From contig VCCP01000001.1 of the NCBI GenBank assembly GCA_005765155.1, positions 3,534,001 to 3,598,000 on the forward strand: a stretch of DNA of 64,000 nt, read 5' to 3'. Both the position numbers and the translations under genes were made by a program. The DNA is from Zelopaecilomyces penicillatus. Its lineage: Eukaryota; Ascomycota; Sordariomycetes; Hypocreales; Pseudodiploosporaceae. Below, in pieces: positions 34,648-45,523 of this stretch; position 1 is the first letter of the stretch, and every line of letters begins with the position of its first letter. A model generated the notes under the pieces. The model saw nothing but the letters and a program-made list of their open reading frames with translations. It was not told the DNA's origin and did not search any database.

Positions 34648-35581
34648 CAATATATTTCTCGTCTGTTTAAACTCCCTAGTCTCTGGCTTAGACTACCGCG
34701 TCTGGCATTCCCTCGTCACATACGAACCCTTTTAGTGGCATCGACCAACTCCCAAATCTCTCACTCTACAACCACAACACTGATCACTTCATCTCTCACT
34801 TCTCGATACGCTGAGAAGTCCTCAACTACCCGTCTCGAATTTGATTTTTTTTTGGTTTTTGCATCTTCATCAGATCTCCGCTCCAAGTGTTGGCGACAGC
34901 TTGGCCGGAATATCTTAGTGATCAATACCCTTCGATTTTCTCATTCTCATTTCCTGTCATTCTCGGCTCTACGAACTGCATGTGAAGTGGCACAGCGGGT
35001 ATGGTATGGTACGTTTATATTTTGGTCTGCAATACATGGCAGCGGCGTTTCTTGTCTCGGATGTTTGGTATGGAATCCCAATGGTTGGCTCGTGAGAGGG
35101 TAGGGGGTTGGCTGCATGACACTCTGGTGAAGGTCATGGCGGGTATAGAGAAGAAAGATGCAGATAATGCTGCCGTCGTCAGCGGGAGAACGGCGGCTGT
35201 ACATATACAGGTTAGCACATGTATGTGTAGCTTGCAATGTTACAATTTATGAAAGAGCACGAAATCACAAGCTGCCTCAAGTGCCATGACGCCACACGGT
35301 CTTGATGTAGTCCTAATGTTGTGTGAGACTTGCAGAGAGCCTGTGATGATGCTGTTTACACGCAATGAAGATGAGATGTGGGCTTGGACGTTGGCTAACC
35401 GTCCAATCTCCAGAGGACCGAGCGTGCGCTTTTGCATGGTGTTATCTGCTGTAATTAGTTGTAGACAGCAATGCTTTTATCTGTACTAAACGTATTATGG
35501 TGACAGAGCAGCCTCCGCTTTGATCATCGGAGATCTCGGGGAGCGCGGGATGCTTGGGCCGGCGCGGGATGGCCGAGAGAT

Positions 35582-35746
35582 GCTATATCATGATGAGTCT
35601 TGCTACTCGTAACGTCGCCTTTTGCTCATTGACACGTCGTTAGCATATGTATCAAGACACTGCTTGAACTAGTCAGCTGCACAGGCGAGCGATATAATGA
35701 GTAGCAAAAGGCGATGTTGCGAATGGTAAGACTCATTATGATAAGC
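35582..35746. mobile_element. Inverted-repeat element, possible MITE or hairpin
   Basis: Two arms of about 45 nt face each other around a centre of about 70 nt. The left arm starts GATGAGTCTTGCTACTCG and ends CGCCTTTTGCT; the reverse complement of the right arm reads AATGAGTCTTACCATTCG and ends CGCCTTTTGCT. Every substitution between the arms across the main 37-nt alignment is a transition (G/A or C/T). TGCT flanks both sides (35581-35584 and 35747-35750), perhaps a target duplication. No ORF is inside. Either a miniature inverted-repeat transposon or a stem-forming transcript. Confidence 0.55.
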
Positions 35747-35757
35747 TGCTGGTCATT

Positions 35758-35777
35758 GGGGGGGGGGGGGGGGGGGG
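35758..35777. repeat. Poly-G run (20 nt)
   Basis: Twenty consecutive G residues directly after the inverted-repeat element. Confidence 0.9.
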
Positions 35778-36424
35778 ACGAAAAAGCAGCCAAGATATGT
35801 GATCTAAATCTGTGGACGACGAGAAAGAGGCCAGAGAAATATGCTAGCGCCGATCAACCGCAATGTTACAGAATCAGAGACAATGTGTGAGCTCAGCTCT
35901 GCTTAGCGCTAATATCGTCAAGGGAGACATGGTGTGTCTGGAATGCTGATGAAGAAGGGTGATTGATGGTGGAAGGAGAAGAAGGAGAAGAAGAAGATGA
36001 TGAATGGTTTCTAGGTGTCCCCTACACAAGCTAGACATGTTGATGCTTACAGATATCACATATTGTTGTTCAACCTGCTGCCTTATCTCCGACGGATACT
36101 AGGTAAGTAGGTATTAGACGGCGCCATATATACCTACCTTAGTTTGTTGTTAGTGGTGTGTTTTAAACTCGGCAGTTGTGGCAGGGGGCAAGCGAAGGTC
36201 ACGAGCAAGATATGAGCGACATTTCAGATTGCTTTTTGTCACTACTATACGTAGTATTACTTTGTATACCTAGGCACACTGTATGCATCAAGTTACCTTG
36301 GCAGTTGGTTGGCTCCCTTTTTGCATGATGAAGGGGATATGTTTGGGCGTTATGGCTGCATGTATATGTATGTACATGTACGCATTTAGAACTACTTGTT
36401 TGGTGAGTAATATTGTGTCATTGT

Positions 36425-36446
36425 CCCCCCCCCCCCCCCCCCCCCC
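36425..36446. repeat. Poly-C run (22 nt)
   Basis: Twenty-two consecutive C residues in the DBF4/PAL spacer. Confidence 0.9.
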
Positions 36447-38375
36447 TATTTTTCCCCAGGTATCCCATGGAGTTTGAACAAATGAGTTGGGGCAAGTACA
36501 TTTAATAGATGCGAGGTTGATCTTGGTAATTGCGCGATTATATCCAAGCGTAGTAATTAACTCAAGTTTACTAATGTCGTTGGTTGAGATTCATGTGGCA
36601 AGTGGTGCTGTTGGCTGTATGTGCAAAATATGTTTGTCTCTCTGCCCCGCTTCCCGCGGACTTTGGCGGGTTTTTTATTTCCTTCTTTTCTATCGTGGAA
36701 AGCAAGGGGAACTTGAAACAAGTGTGTTGGCAAAAGAAGATAGATGATTAATGATAGATGATAAAAGACTAGATTTGAAAATATTGGGAAAGAAAAGAGA
36801 AAGCAGGAGGAATTGGGTCTTATTCGCTGAAAAGTGGAGCGTCCGGCTGTTCTATGAAGCCTTCTAAAGGTGCTGTGCCACCTGCTAAGAGGTAGTAGAT
36901 ATACGGTAGTGTGGGATAGTGTGCGGCGTTGCATGGAGTCGGATATCGGGATGTTGGAGGGGAAGGGATGTATGCGCTCTTGGCGCTGTTCTTTTTTTAC
37001 TGTCCCTAGCCATAGCATTACAATGTGAAGAACCCAAGCGGATACAACAGAAAGTGTCAGTCATCCCAAGTCACACCTCACAATCCAGACATCATAGAGA
37101 CTACCGACTTTACGTACCTACGCGTAGGTATGGTCTCTACAGCATTGTCAGTAAGCAAAACACTTACAGAGAGAGGCATTGGGCATAACACAGCTTGCAG
37201 TTCTTTGTAAGAATCCCCCGCAAGCCGCCTGCCCAGGTAGCCAGGACACACATCCCAAAGAGAGCAGCAAGGGGCCAAATATTCAACCACACCTAAAAAG
37301 AAGCCGGCGCCACTTTTACAGGGGGTGTTGGGGTGCTATTTACAAGGGCACTTGGCATTTCTCGCTGTGCCGCGTGAAAAGAACCCCCCCCCCCAAAAAA
37401 AAAAAAAAAAGACAAAGTCCCCATCGTATCACACGAGTTTGTAGATATATCACTTGCTTCATTTAGCACTACTAGGTAAGTAAGTACTAGGTACTATAGG
37501 TACTATAGGTACTTTTAAGCCAAGGTCTGATGGTGAGGAGTTACAAATCAATACTGTTTGAGACATTGGAATCCAGGCTGCTGGGCTTGAGGCGTCGGGG
37601 GTGCCTAGACGCCCTGGACGAACCTCCACACCGCCGCCGCTTTTCAGGGCAACCTACACTTTTGGGTGCTACACCACTGTAAGAGACAACTAAAGGACGA
37701 CAAGGCTCCTCACAAATATTTTTGTCACCCATTCACTCCCTCCTGTTTCTTGCTCCCATTCACGGCCGTCGGTAATCCATCCCCAATTCGAACAAGGTTG
37801 GTGTGGGCTTGCTGCCAGTAGCGTTAATCATCACATGAATGATGTTCTGAGGGGATTAACGGCTGGCTTCTGTGTGGCTCGATCCAGCCGTTGGGGACGG
37901 TAAGACAAGGGTGGGCTGACCTTCATCCCTTAGCTTCATTACCTACCCTCGCACCATCCTAGTCGGCCGTTGCCTTTCCAGTGTTGTTTTCTTCTTAAGG
38001 CGACTTATATATGGGCAACTTGCTTCAAGTTTTCAAAGCTTTTTACTTACCTACTTATTGTCCACTGGCGGCTTCGGGAGATTCCCTTCTCACTCAAGTC
38101 CAAACTTTGCCTCTGACCAACCAGTTACAGCTCCTCTATCGTACCTTCTCCTTCTTACCTGTAATAGACCGACCTCTTCCCTCCTTCCCTTTACTCTCGC
38201 TTTCCTCAATCTCTTCCGGACATTATCAATCAAGGGAAAGAAGCACCAAACACAATCCACCTACTTAGTATCCGCCTCAAACCTCCATATCAAACAACAC
38301 GTGTCTATAAATACACACAAAGAAGAAGTCGACCACGATACACATACGGCACCCTGGGTTAATCAATTAGCAGCC

Positions 38376-40562
38376 ATGACTGGGCCTAGAGCGTCGCCTC
38401 ACACAAATCAAACTATCCAGATATGGAGACGCCTCCGGGATCTTAGAGATAACAAGAAGCCAATCACACTCGACGGACACAACCTTGATATTGCCTCCAT
38501 CGTGGCTGTTGCTCGCCACGGCATCAAGCCTTACATCACCGAGGATGAGCAGGTTCTTCGGCGCCTGGAAGTCAGCGTCCAAACTCTTCAGGCCTATCTC
38601 TCTCGCCAATGGGTTGTGTACGGTGTCAATACGGGTTTCGGCGGAAGCGCAGACACAAGGACAAACGACCTGGCAGATCTTCAGGTTGGTCTGTTACAGC
38701 TCACCCAGAGCGGCATTATAACGAGTGCAGATAAGAACCCCGGGTGCAACTCTGAGCGCCACCCATCACATGTCATGCCGCTAGAATGGGTAAGGGGCGC
38801 CATTGTGGCTCGCGCAAATCAGAACTTGCGTGGCCATAGTGCCGTCCGACTCGAGATACTCCAAAACTTGGTCAACCTCCTGCATCATGAGATCACGCCC
38901 ATGGTTCCGCTGCGAGGTACAATCTCAGCGTCGGGGGACCTGATGCCCATGTCATACATTGCAGGTGCCATCACTGGCAGTCCTGATGTTTTTGTGCAAG
39001 TTGGCATAGGTAAAGATGCGAGGGTGATTCCTTCACCCCAGGCACTGCGCGAGAGTGGCCTTTCCCCATCTGGTCTGGGTCCCAAGGAGGGTCTGGGGCT
39101 CATCAATGGCACTGCTCCCTCTGTTGCGGTAGCTAGCTTGGTGCTTTATGATGCACATAAGCTTGTTATTTTATCCCAGATTTTGACAGCTCTTGCAGCA
39201 GAGAGCATGGGTGGAAACGTCGACTGGGCAGCACCCTTCATTCATGCCGTCCGTCCACATCCAGGACAGATAGAAGCTGCGAGCAACATTCGGCGATGTA
39301 TGAGCGGGTCCAAATTCATCGTCGGTCTCGATTCCAAAGCCCGAACTGGTGATGGTTTGTGGCAGGACCGGTATTCGACAAGAACCTCCCCTCAGTGGAT
39401 TGGCCCCTATCTAGAGGACCTGCTTCTGGCTCAGCGACAGCTTGATACTGAACTCAACTCAACGTCCGACAACCCCTTGATCGACTGCTCAGAGGAAAAT
39501 GGAGTGCCCGTAGAGGAGATTTACTCGGGAGGAAACTTTCAGGCCGTCGCGGTGACATCGGCTATGGACAAGACTCGTTTAGCCCTGCAAATGATTGGTC
39601 GTATGATCTTCTCCCAGGTCACGGAAATCATCAATCCCTCGACCAACAATGGGCTAGAAGCAAACTTGAACGCCAGTGACGGAATCAATTTCACAATGAA
39701 GGGAATAGATATCAACATGGCAGCATACATGTCGGAGCTCGCAGCGCTCGCTCACCCTGTCTCAGCGCACGTCATGTCAGCAGAGATGCATAACCAGGGC
39801 ATCAACTCACTTGCTCTTGTTTCAGCACGTCGAACCTTGGAAGCAGTCGACCTTGTCCGTCACATGAGCGCTTGTCATATATATGTTTCTTGTCAGGCGC
39901 TTGACATGCGCACAAACCACCTGCGTTTCATGATTACTATGCGAGAACAGGTACTCATGGACAAGACAGAACAGGGAGCCCTGAATGGTCTAGGTCTGGA
40001 TGACATATCTCGAGACAAACTTGCAGATGTTCTGTTTCCAGTGATAGAATCCACCTGGTATAACTGGAATCGAAGCACGTGGAGAGACCGTATTCCGCAT
40101 GTGGTGGAGGCAGTCATAGCCCCAGTAACGCAGTTCCTGGCAGAAGAGGAATGTGATTGCACCATCGCACAGCTTGCATCTTTCAGGAAGCACTTCAACA
40201 TGGTATTGACTAGCACAGCCGAAGCCATGTTCTATCCAAATTATAAAACTGCTTCCGGAACGGTGGCAATCATGTTGGGCGATGTAACTTCACAGGTATA
40301 CGCCTGGGTGCGTGCCAGGCTAAATGTTCCAACACACTACGGTCTCCAAGACGATCCACTCTTCAACGCCCAAAAGGGTCTTCCAACTGAGGAGAAGAAG
40401 ACAGTCGGCAGCTGGGTGACCATTGTGTATGAGAGTTTGCTTGGTGACGGTGCAGCCGACATGATGGAGATGGTTTTGGAGAGTTTAGAGTCATCGCGGG
40501 CAGCGCCGAGGACATCAGCAGAGTTTCACGCCTTTTGTGCAGAATTAAGGGACAAATATTAG
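38376..40562 (+). CDS. Phenylalanine/histidine ammonia-lyase family protein (PAL-like)
   Basis: Non-oxidative deaminase of an aromatic amino acid; a PAL would make trans-cinnamate for phenylpropanoid-type or catabolic use. One exon, 728 residues, the normal fungal PAL length. The self-forming MIO cofactor triad Ala-Ser-Gly lies at residues 185-187 in TISASGDLMPMSYIAG. The catalytic Tyr loop is VVYGVNTGFGGSADTRT, and other conserved segments are GLGLINGTAPSVA, NSTSDNPLID, SGGNFQAVAVTSAMD, QGINSLALVSARRT and the C-terminal NYKTASGTV. At the substrate-selectivity site (LQVGLLQLTQSG) the pair aligning with plant PAL Phe-Leu or TAL His-Leu appears to be Leu-Thr, so the true substrate is uncertain. 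An in-frame open stretch reaches back to 38058 but has no ATG; the Met at 38376 (context GCAGCCATGAC) is the first. Confidence 0.92.
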   Translation: MTGPRASPHTNQTIQIWRRLRDLRDNKKPITLDGHNLDIASIVAVARHGIKPYITEDEQVLRRLEVSVQTLQAYLSRQWVVYGVNTGFGGSADTRTNDLADLQVGLLQLTQSGIITSADKNPGCNSERHPSHVMPLEWVRGAIVARANQNLRGHSAVRLEILQNLVNLLHHEITPMVPLRGTISASGDLMPMSYIAGAITGSPDVFVQVGIGKDARVIPSPQALRESGLSPSGLGPKEGLGLINGTAPSVAVASLVLYDAHKLVILSQILTALAAESMGGNVDWAAPFIHAVRPHPGQIEAASNIRRCMSGSKFIVGLDSKARTGDGLWQDRYSTRTSPQWIGPYLEDLLLAQRQLDTELNSTSDNPLIDCSEENGVPVEEIYSGGNFQAVAVTSAMDKTRLALQMIGRMIFSQVTEIINPSTNNGLEANLNASDGINFTMKGIDINMAAYMSELAALAHPVSAHVMSAEMHNQGINSLALVSARRTLEAVDLVRHMSACHIYVSCQALDMRTNHLRFMITMREQVLMDKTEQGALNGLGLDDISRDKLADVLFPVIESTWYNWNRSTWRDRIPHVVEAVIAPVTQFLAEEECDCTIAQLASFRKHFNMVLTSTAEAMFYPNYKTASGTVAIMLGDVTSQVYAWVRARLNVPTHYGLQDDPLFNAQKGLPTEEKKTVGSWVTIVYESLLGDGAADMMEMVLESLESSRAAPRTSAEFHAFCAELRDKY

Positions 40563-40913
40563 CGACGATGCTTGAACTTGAATGGCGAGGCTAAGTTTTT
40601 TGGGTAATCCTGTTTGTTTAATGCCAACAACCTTTTCCCATTTTCCCGGTTTTGGACGGGTTGGGGCTAGCGTGGACCGGTTTGATGAAGCCACTTGGTG
40701 TCATGCCATCATCATTGGAAATGGCGTTATAAATTTTATGTGATGTCGAGTCTCTATTGGCGCATTATCTAATTGATTATTTGGGCAAAACTAATTGAAG
40801 TTAACTTTACAAACCGGCCGTTAACTTGTGATCTCGAATGAACATTAGCAAACAACCTCATCATTGAGGTTTCGCACAAATACACACGCAAGTGGATGTG
40901 TTTGCGCGAGCGT

Positions 40914-40969
<56 letters not shown>

Positions 40970-41247
40970 ATAATCACAAGGGTGTGCGCGTTTCTGGTAT
41001 GGAAATGAATCATGTGTCATATTCGGGTGCATAGCTTCTTAATCCGCATTTCAAACTGCCCTCAAGCAAAATCGCTTGCTGTGATCGCCCAAACATTCCC
41101 GACCTTTAGCAAACCGTACCACGGATGATATCAAAACGTTGGCGGTCTTGTCGCCATGCTCTTGTGTTGTTGTCCTACGACCGATCCCTTTGCGAGCCTA
41201 ACCAAATGGGAAGGAAATGGAAGGATGAGTTTAGGGGTTTCCCAAAC
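40563..41247. other. Convergent spacer PAL-like gene / RRM gene
   Basis: A 685-bp 3'-3' spacer containing a compound GT/GA microsatellite; otherwise nothing recognised. Confidence 0.5.
40912..40968. repeat. Compound (GT)n(GA)n microsatellite
   Basis: A GT dinucleotide run changes directly into a GA run, 57 nt in all, in the 3'-3' spacer between the PAL-like gene and the RRM gene. Confidence 0.9.
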
Positions 41248-42355
41248 TTAGTATCCGCCGTCCTGTCCCCGGTTGTCACGGCCGTAGCTGCGGTCGCCAC
41301 CGCCGTTGTAGCTGCGGTCGCCGCCGCCGTTGTAGTTGCGGTCACCACCATTGCCGCCGTAGCTGCGGCCCTGGTTGCGGTCGTCACCATAGCTACGGTT
41401 GTCGCGATTGAAGTTGCGATCACCACCGTAGTTATCACGATCACCGCCATAATTTCCTCGGCCACCACCGAAGCCGCCGCCACCTCGGCCGCCGCCAAAT
41501 CCTCGGCCGCCACCACCGCCACCGCTGCGCTCGGTGCTCTAGATATTGTTAGCTGGGTAGTTTTGCTTTATTTTTTTTTATTTTTTTTTGGGGGGGGGGG
41601 GGTTGCTTCCTTCTCTTGCGTGGGCAGTGGCGAAGCAAGCGAGGGGGAGGGGAGTGGTGGGGGCGGGGGTTCCTGAATATGGCTTACCTGTGCGACGGAA
41701 ACGTTGCGTCCGCGAACACTAAATGAAAATGGTTATGATACCATTCGAGAACGAGCAGATGGAAGGATAAAAAAAATCGAGATCAAGGGCCGCTTCTTAC
41801 TCCATGCCATCACCCTCGGCAATTGCCTTCTTGGCGCCCTCCTCGTCTTCGAAGGTGACGAAGCCGAATCCTCGGCTGCGGTTAGTCTCCCGGTCCAGGA
41901 TGACCATCTAGAAAATGTTTCCGTTTAGAACTTGATTCAGTTTGCATGGACTGGATAAAAGTATGAATAAAGGCAAAACTCACGGCCTCGGCTACGGCAC
42001 CGAACCTCTCGAACTCCTGTTTGAGACTGTCATTGTCGATGCTCCAGGGGAGGCTTCTACTCCAGTGTTAGCATGCAAAGAAAAACCGGACGTTTTTCCC
42101 CTCGTGCGTCCATGCGCCGGTTCCCCCGCCTTTTGATTTCATCGCGTGTTCGTGTATGTTTCCATCCAATTGACAAGTTGAAAATTGAAATTGAAAGTGC
42201 AAAGGCGAGAATGTTGATTCTTTTGAAGAACGAACGAACGAGCGAACGAAGGCCCCCCCCCCCCCCCCCCCCTCCGCCATAGGCGAGCGATGCTCTAGGA
42301 CAGAAAAGAAAGAGTTGAAAGAAAAAGTAACGCACCCAACGAAAACTTTGGACAT
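41248..42355 (-). CDS. Glycine-rich RNA-binding protein (single RRM)
   Basis: Small RNA-binding protein of the GRP/CIRBP type, expected in the nucleus and cytoplasm. Five exons: 42355-42336, 42056-41984, 41907-41801, 41718-41688 and 41538-41248, about 173 residues. The RRM covers residues 1-76: RNP2 is KVFVGSLPW, followed by SIDNDSLKQEFERFGAVAEA, and RNP1 is SRGFGFVTFEDEEGA. The rest is a Gly/Arg/Tyr/Asn/Asp tail of RGG, GGDR and NYGG repeats (about 95 residues). Exon 4 is only 31 nt, and the junction 41801/41718 gives GDGMDVRGRNV. Intron 1 (279 nt) contains a 20-nt poly-C run and intron 4 contains a 13-14-nt G run on the plus strand. Long first introns in this gene family are often used for regulated splicing, but here that is only a possibility. 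The plus-strand 183-codon ORF over exon 5 is an antisense artefact of the repeats. Confidence 0.9.
42253..42272. repeat. Poly-C run (20 nt) inside intron 1 of the RRM gene
   Basis: Twenty consecutive C on the plus strand, i.e. poly-G in the transcript, within the first intron of the glycine-rich RNA-binding protein gene. Confidence 0.9.
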
Positions 42356-43704
42356 CTTGACAAGAAGGAGTCTTCTTTTTTTGGTGAAAGTGTTTTTTAG
42401 ATGGGTAAGAAAAAAAGGTGGAAAAGAAGAAAAGGTTCTGAAGGAGTAAAACCTGGAATGGAGTTACTCTGATGGAGCCGGTAATTTTTTTCTTTGCAGG
42501 ACTGAGGTTGGCCCCTCTAATCTCTCCAGGTGCGGGGGTTCTTGTGCGTGAGGCGACATGCGGGATTTTAGGCCGGGGATCTGCCGGAACACGTGCCTTG
42601 TGTTGGGTTTCTGTTTGTTTCGATGGCTTGTTGATCCAACTGCAAAAGTAACCGAATCCCACCCTCCATGTTCCTTTTGGCTGTTGGCCCCCTTTTTTCC
42701 CTTCTTATTTAGTTGTTTGCAGGTGGTTGGCAAACCGACGTGGGAAAATTGGCAGCATTGGCTGCTTGATATACAGCTATTGTTACCATCTTGTCACTCC
42801 TTGGCAGTGCCTTTTGTCAACGTTGTGTTCCTAAAACTGAGTGCAAACAGATTTGGTATGTATGTCGGTTCGTTTAGCTGGCCTCGGGCTCCCCCACTTT
42901 TTTCGGTGAAGAAATGCGGCGACAATCCAGGCCTCAGCCACAAAGCCACAATCGCCTTTTGTCCATTGTCCATGAGCCGTTCAAGCCATTGTCGACCAGG
43001 CTTGGACTTTGGCATGGTCTGTCTTAGGTTAGGTACGTGTATTCGCTACTTACTAGGGCGGTAGATGCGCCCACTTGTCCCACGGATACTGTACTTGTTG
43101 ATTTTCACAACAGACAAGACGGCATCTCTGATTCTGTCAAAGAGAATAAATACAAGGGTTACGCATCACCGAGATCCTTGTTCGTCTTTTCTCCAACGCT
43201 AGAGCAATGAGTCCCCGCTGTCCCAAAGCTCAAACAATTCATGTTTTGGGCCTAGGAAGCGCAGGTGTCATGTTGATGGACGACTTATAACTGGCGGCAT
43301 GCATGATACACACACACTCACACACCTCGCCTTGAATGGCATGAGTTCATGTGCTCCATAATAGTGGGCAACGTGTTCATTCGTTCGGCCCCTATCTCCC
43401 TTTTTCTCTAGATAAAAATATACATCCATAGCATGCTGTTTCACTAACCCACCCAAAAATGCATCATGCAAATCCAATGGGAGTTGGTAACGTTGGTAAG
43501 TGTCCTGACAAGTGTCCCTTCACTGCCAATCCATTGAGCGCCCCCTTCTCCGAACTGGTCCTGCAACGGCCAAACATGTCCACAAGCTATCTTGACTTCT
43601 CGACGTATTGTGTTTCCTGTGCCCAAAATCGATAATTTAGACCCATGGATCTAGCACATAGGTGTCGCGTACACCTCCATGATATCTGATGCATTCATCA
43701 TCTG
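42356..43704. other. Spacer upstream of the RRM gene
   Basis: About 1.35 kb that includes the RRM gene promoter and leader (purine-rich near 42360-42440) and the 3' side of the small secreted-protein gene. The 168-codon ORF at 42558-43064 has no recognisable domain and an implausible start; I do not call it. Confidence 0.5.
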
Positions 43705-44121
43705 TCATTCCGCAATGAGGAGAGTCCTCATTCCCACACCAATAATCGGGCTAGGGTTAGATTTAACACGGCGCTCATAGTTAGCTTGGAGAGGGTGATG
43801 GTGGGATTGAGCATCAAACATACGCCCCAAGTACATGGATTTTCCCCAACCTGTACATCCGCTTTTAATGTTAGCATGCATGCTTGTAAGATCGTGTGGC
43901 AGCACTTGGAGTAAACTTGCCAGGTCCGAATTCGTCAACGGTGGGCAACCTGATAGCAATTCTGAGAACTCGGACGCCATCTCAGATAATATTTCGGGTG
44001 GCGATGCATGATTTTCTAATATCATCGCTACTGTCACTTCTGATGATGTGCTTGATACCATTTCTGATGCCAGTGTCGTTGTGGCAAACATGAAGATGAC
44101 GCAGACGCTTAGCAAACGCAT
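43705..44121 (-). CDS. Small secreted protein of unknown function
   Basis: A 138-residue product. It begins with a clear signal peptide (MRLLSVCVIFMFATTTLA), followed by SEMVSSTSSEV and a Glu/Leu/Ser-rich, probably helical, region (PPEILSEMASEFSELLSGC, DLASLLQVLPHDL), then IKSGCTGWGKSMYL and a His/Arg-containing tail. Two cysteines in the mature part could form one disulphide. The start used here is the tenth codon of a longer open frame (44148), chosen because it gives a standard signal peptide. A TATA box sits about 130 nt upstream. The C-terminal 50 residues are less convincing and an unrecognised intron is possible. No family is recognised; small size and export make it a candidate effector or surface protein, which is inference only. 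Confidence 0.5.
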   Translation of the reverse strand: MRLLSVCVIFMFATTTLASEMVSSTSSEVTVAMILENHASPPEILSEMASEFSELLSGCPPLTNSDLASLLQVLPHDLTSMHANIKSGCTGWGKSMYLGRMFDAQSHHHPLQANYERRVKSNPSPIIGVGMRTLLIAE

Positions 44122-44250
44122 GATTAGTTGGCCGACTTTTGGCGTCAATGTACAATAGGGAAGTAAATGCTACTGAGAGAGCTTCTTGAGTAGTAGTTTC
44201 CGTAGTTTACTTGCTTGATTCCGTATGTGTGTTTCTACATCTAGTCTCAT

Positions 44251-44260
44251 TTTTATATAT
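44251..44260 (-). promoter_or_regulatory. TATA box of the small secreted-protein gene
   Basis: On the minus strand ATATATAAAA lies 130 nt upstream of the ATG at 44121, the same spacing seen for the other small secreted-protein gene in this window (15649/15778). Confidence 0.45.
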
Positions 44261-44641
44261 TTGTGGCATGGATTGAACACGATGTCATCAGGGAAATCAC
44301 TGAATACCCGAGAATGTACTCCGTACACTAAATTGATACGTCGATAGAGCCGCGCCTAGTCTAATCAATAAGATGCAAAAGCTATCAGCAAAAGACTGTG
44401 TGCTTCACAGTCTAATTAGCCAAGTCAATCGGTATTAAGACTGAATAGTAGAAGATCTTCTTTACTAGACAACGGTCATTTGTTTGCTGCCTAAACGGAT
44501 CACGCCCCGTGGAGAACCACGAAGCCCTGTAGTTGGCCTGTAGGCTGCTGCTGGGCTGAACAACCCCGCTGTATCGCCCTTGCTCTATCTTTATTCTAAA
44601 CGAACGTTCTTTCCTGGATATGCACATCCTCCTCCATTTTC

Positions 44642-45308
44642 ATGAATATAAAACACACCACAAACTCATACATGGAAACATCACCGCCACGCCATCTCTC
44701 ACCCTCAACAGCCATGGACCTCAACCGCCTTTCAACAGCAACACCCACACCTACAGCGTCTCCTCTCCCGGGCTCTCCCATGCTTGAGGACGACAGCGGC
44801 AGTGTCGAGCTGCCCCTCACCATGAGCGCCTCCGCCATGTTGGCCGACCTGCCGCGCGACGCAACGGCGGCACTGGCCAGTGCTGGCAACTTCCCGCCCA
44901 ATAGCAAGGTGGTGGTCAAGTTCAAGCCCGTGGGGTCGGCGCCGATGCTGGTCCAAGATGTGTGCAAGATTACTTCGTCGCGCAAGTTTGAGGAGGTGGT
45001 GCGCTATCTGCGGCGCAAGCTGCGGTGTGGGGACACGGACAGTGTCTTCCTCTACGTGAACAGCTCATTTGCACCGTCACTTGACGAGATCGTGGGGAAT
45101 CTACACCAGGTCAGTGTTTCTTGATTGCCACTTTCTAGCCTACTTTTCCTTCTAGTTTCGAAGAGGGCCTGTTTTACCTTGAGTTTGAAGTCTTTCAAAT
45201 GGTGGCTCACAAGAGGCACGAATACTGATGGTGATTGAGATGTAGTGTTTCAAGAACTCAAATGATCAGCTTGTTGTTGCCTACTCTATCACGCCTGCTT
45301 TTGGATGA
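44642..45308 (+). CDS. ATG12: Ubiquitin-like autophagy protein ATG12
   Basis: Ubiquitin-like modifier conjugated to Atg5; the conjugate with Atg16 acts as the E3 for Atg8 lipidation on the growing autophagosome. Exons 44642-45109 and 45246-45308, about 176 residues. A variable Ser/Pro/Thr-rich N-terminal tail is followed by the ubiquitin fold (from about residue 83: SKVVVKFKPVGSAP, SRKFEEVVRYLRRKL, DSVFLYVNSSFAPSLDE, LHQCFKNSNDQLVVAYS) and the C-terminal TPAFG, whose final Gly is the conjugation residue. No residues follow the Gly, as in all Atg12 proteins. Alternative in-frame Met codons at 44672 and 44714 would only shorten the disordered tail. The spliced last exon supplies CFKN onward; the unspliced frame stops after VSVS. 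Confidence 0.95.
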
Positions 45309-45523
45309 CAGATAATCTCATCCATCCTGGTATATGTATGCATATGAACCTCTAAACGCCAACAGAAAAGAAATTGTGCTATGCCTTGCCCCCAAACGCC
45401 CGTTATCAAAAATCAACGTGCAAGCGAAATCTCAACCACCGCAGCACGAAACAAAGCAGCATTTACAGAGGAGAAATGATGAAAATAGTCACATGTCATC
45501 TCACTGGGACAGCTCCGTTTCAT

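Larger units (their letters stand above)
34648..38375. other. Long spacer DBF4 / PAL with repeats
   Basis: About 3.7 kb with no supportable gene. It holds the inverted-repeat element at 35582-35746, two 20-22-nt G or C runs, and several TAGGTA-type motifs (about 36100-36140 and 37470-37515). The 153-codon minus-strand ORF at 36557-37018 has a hydrophobic stretch but no start context, signal or domain. The stretch from about 37.9 to 38.37 kb is probably the PAL promoter and 5' leader, with TATATAT at about 38006. Confidence 0.5.

Noticed and set aside
36557..37018. Minus-strand 153-codon ORF
   Set aside because: No domain, no promoter signal, no homologue pattern; low-complexity basic ends.
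38058..38375. N-terminal extension of the PAL-like frame
   Set aside because: The open frame contains no ATG before 38376 and reads a pyrimidine-rich leader; PAL homologues do not have such an extension.
41125..41676. Plus-strand 183-codon ORF rich in Ala and Val
   Set aside because: It is the antisense of the Gly/Arg/Tyr repeats in exon 5 of the RRM gene.
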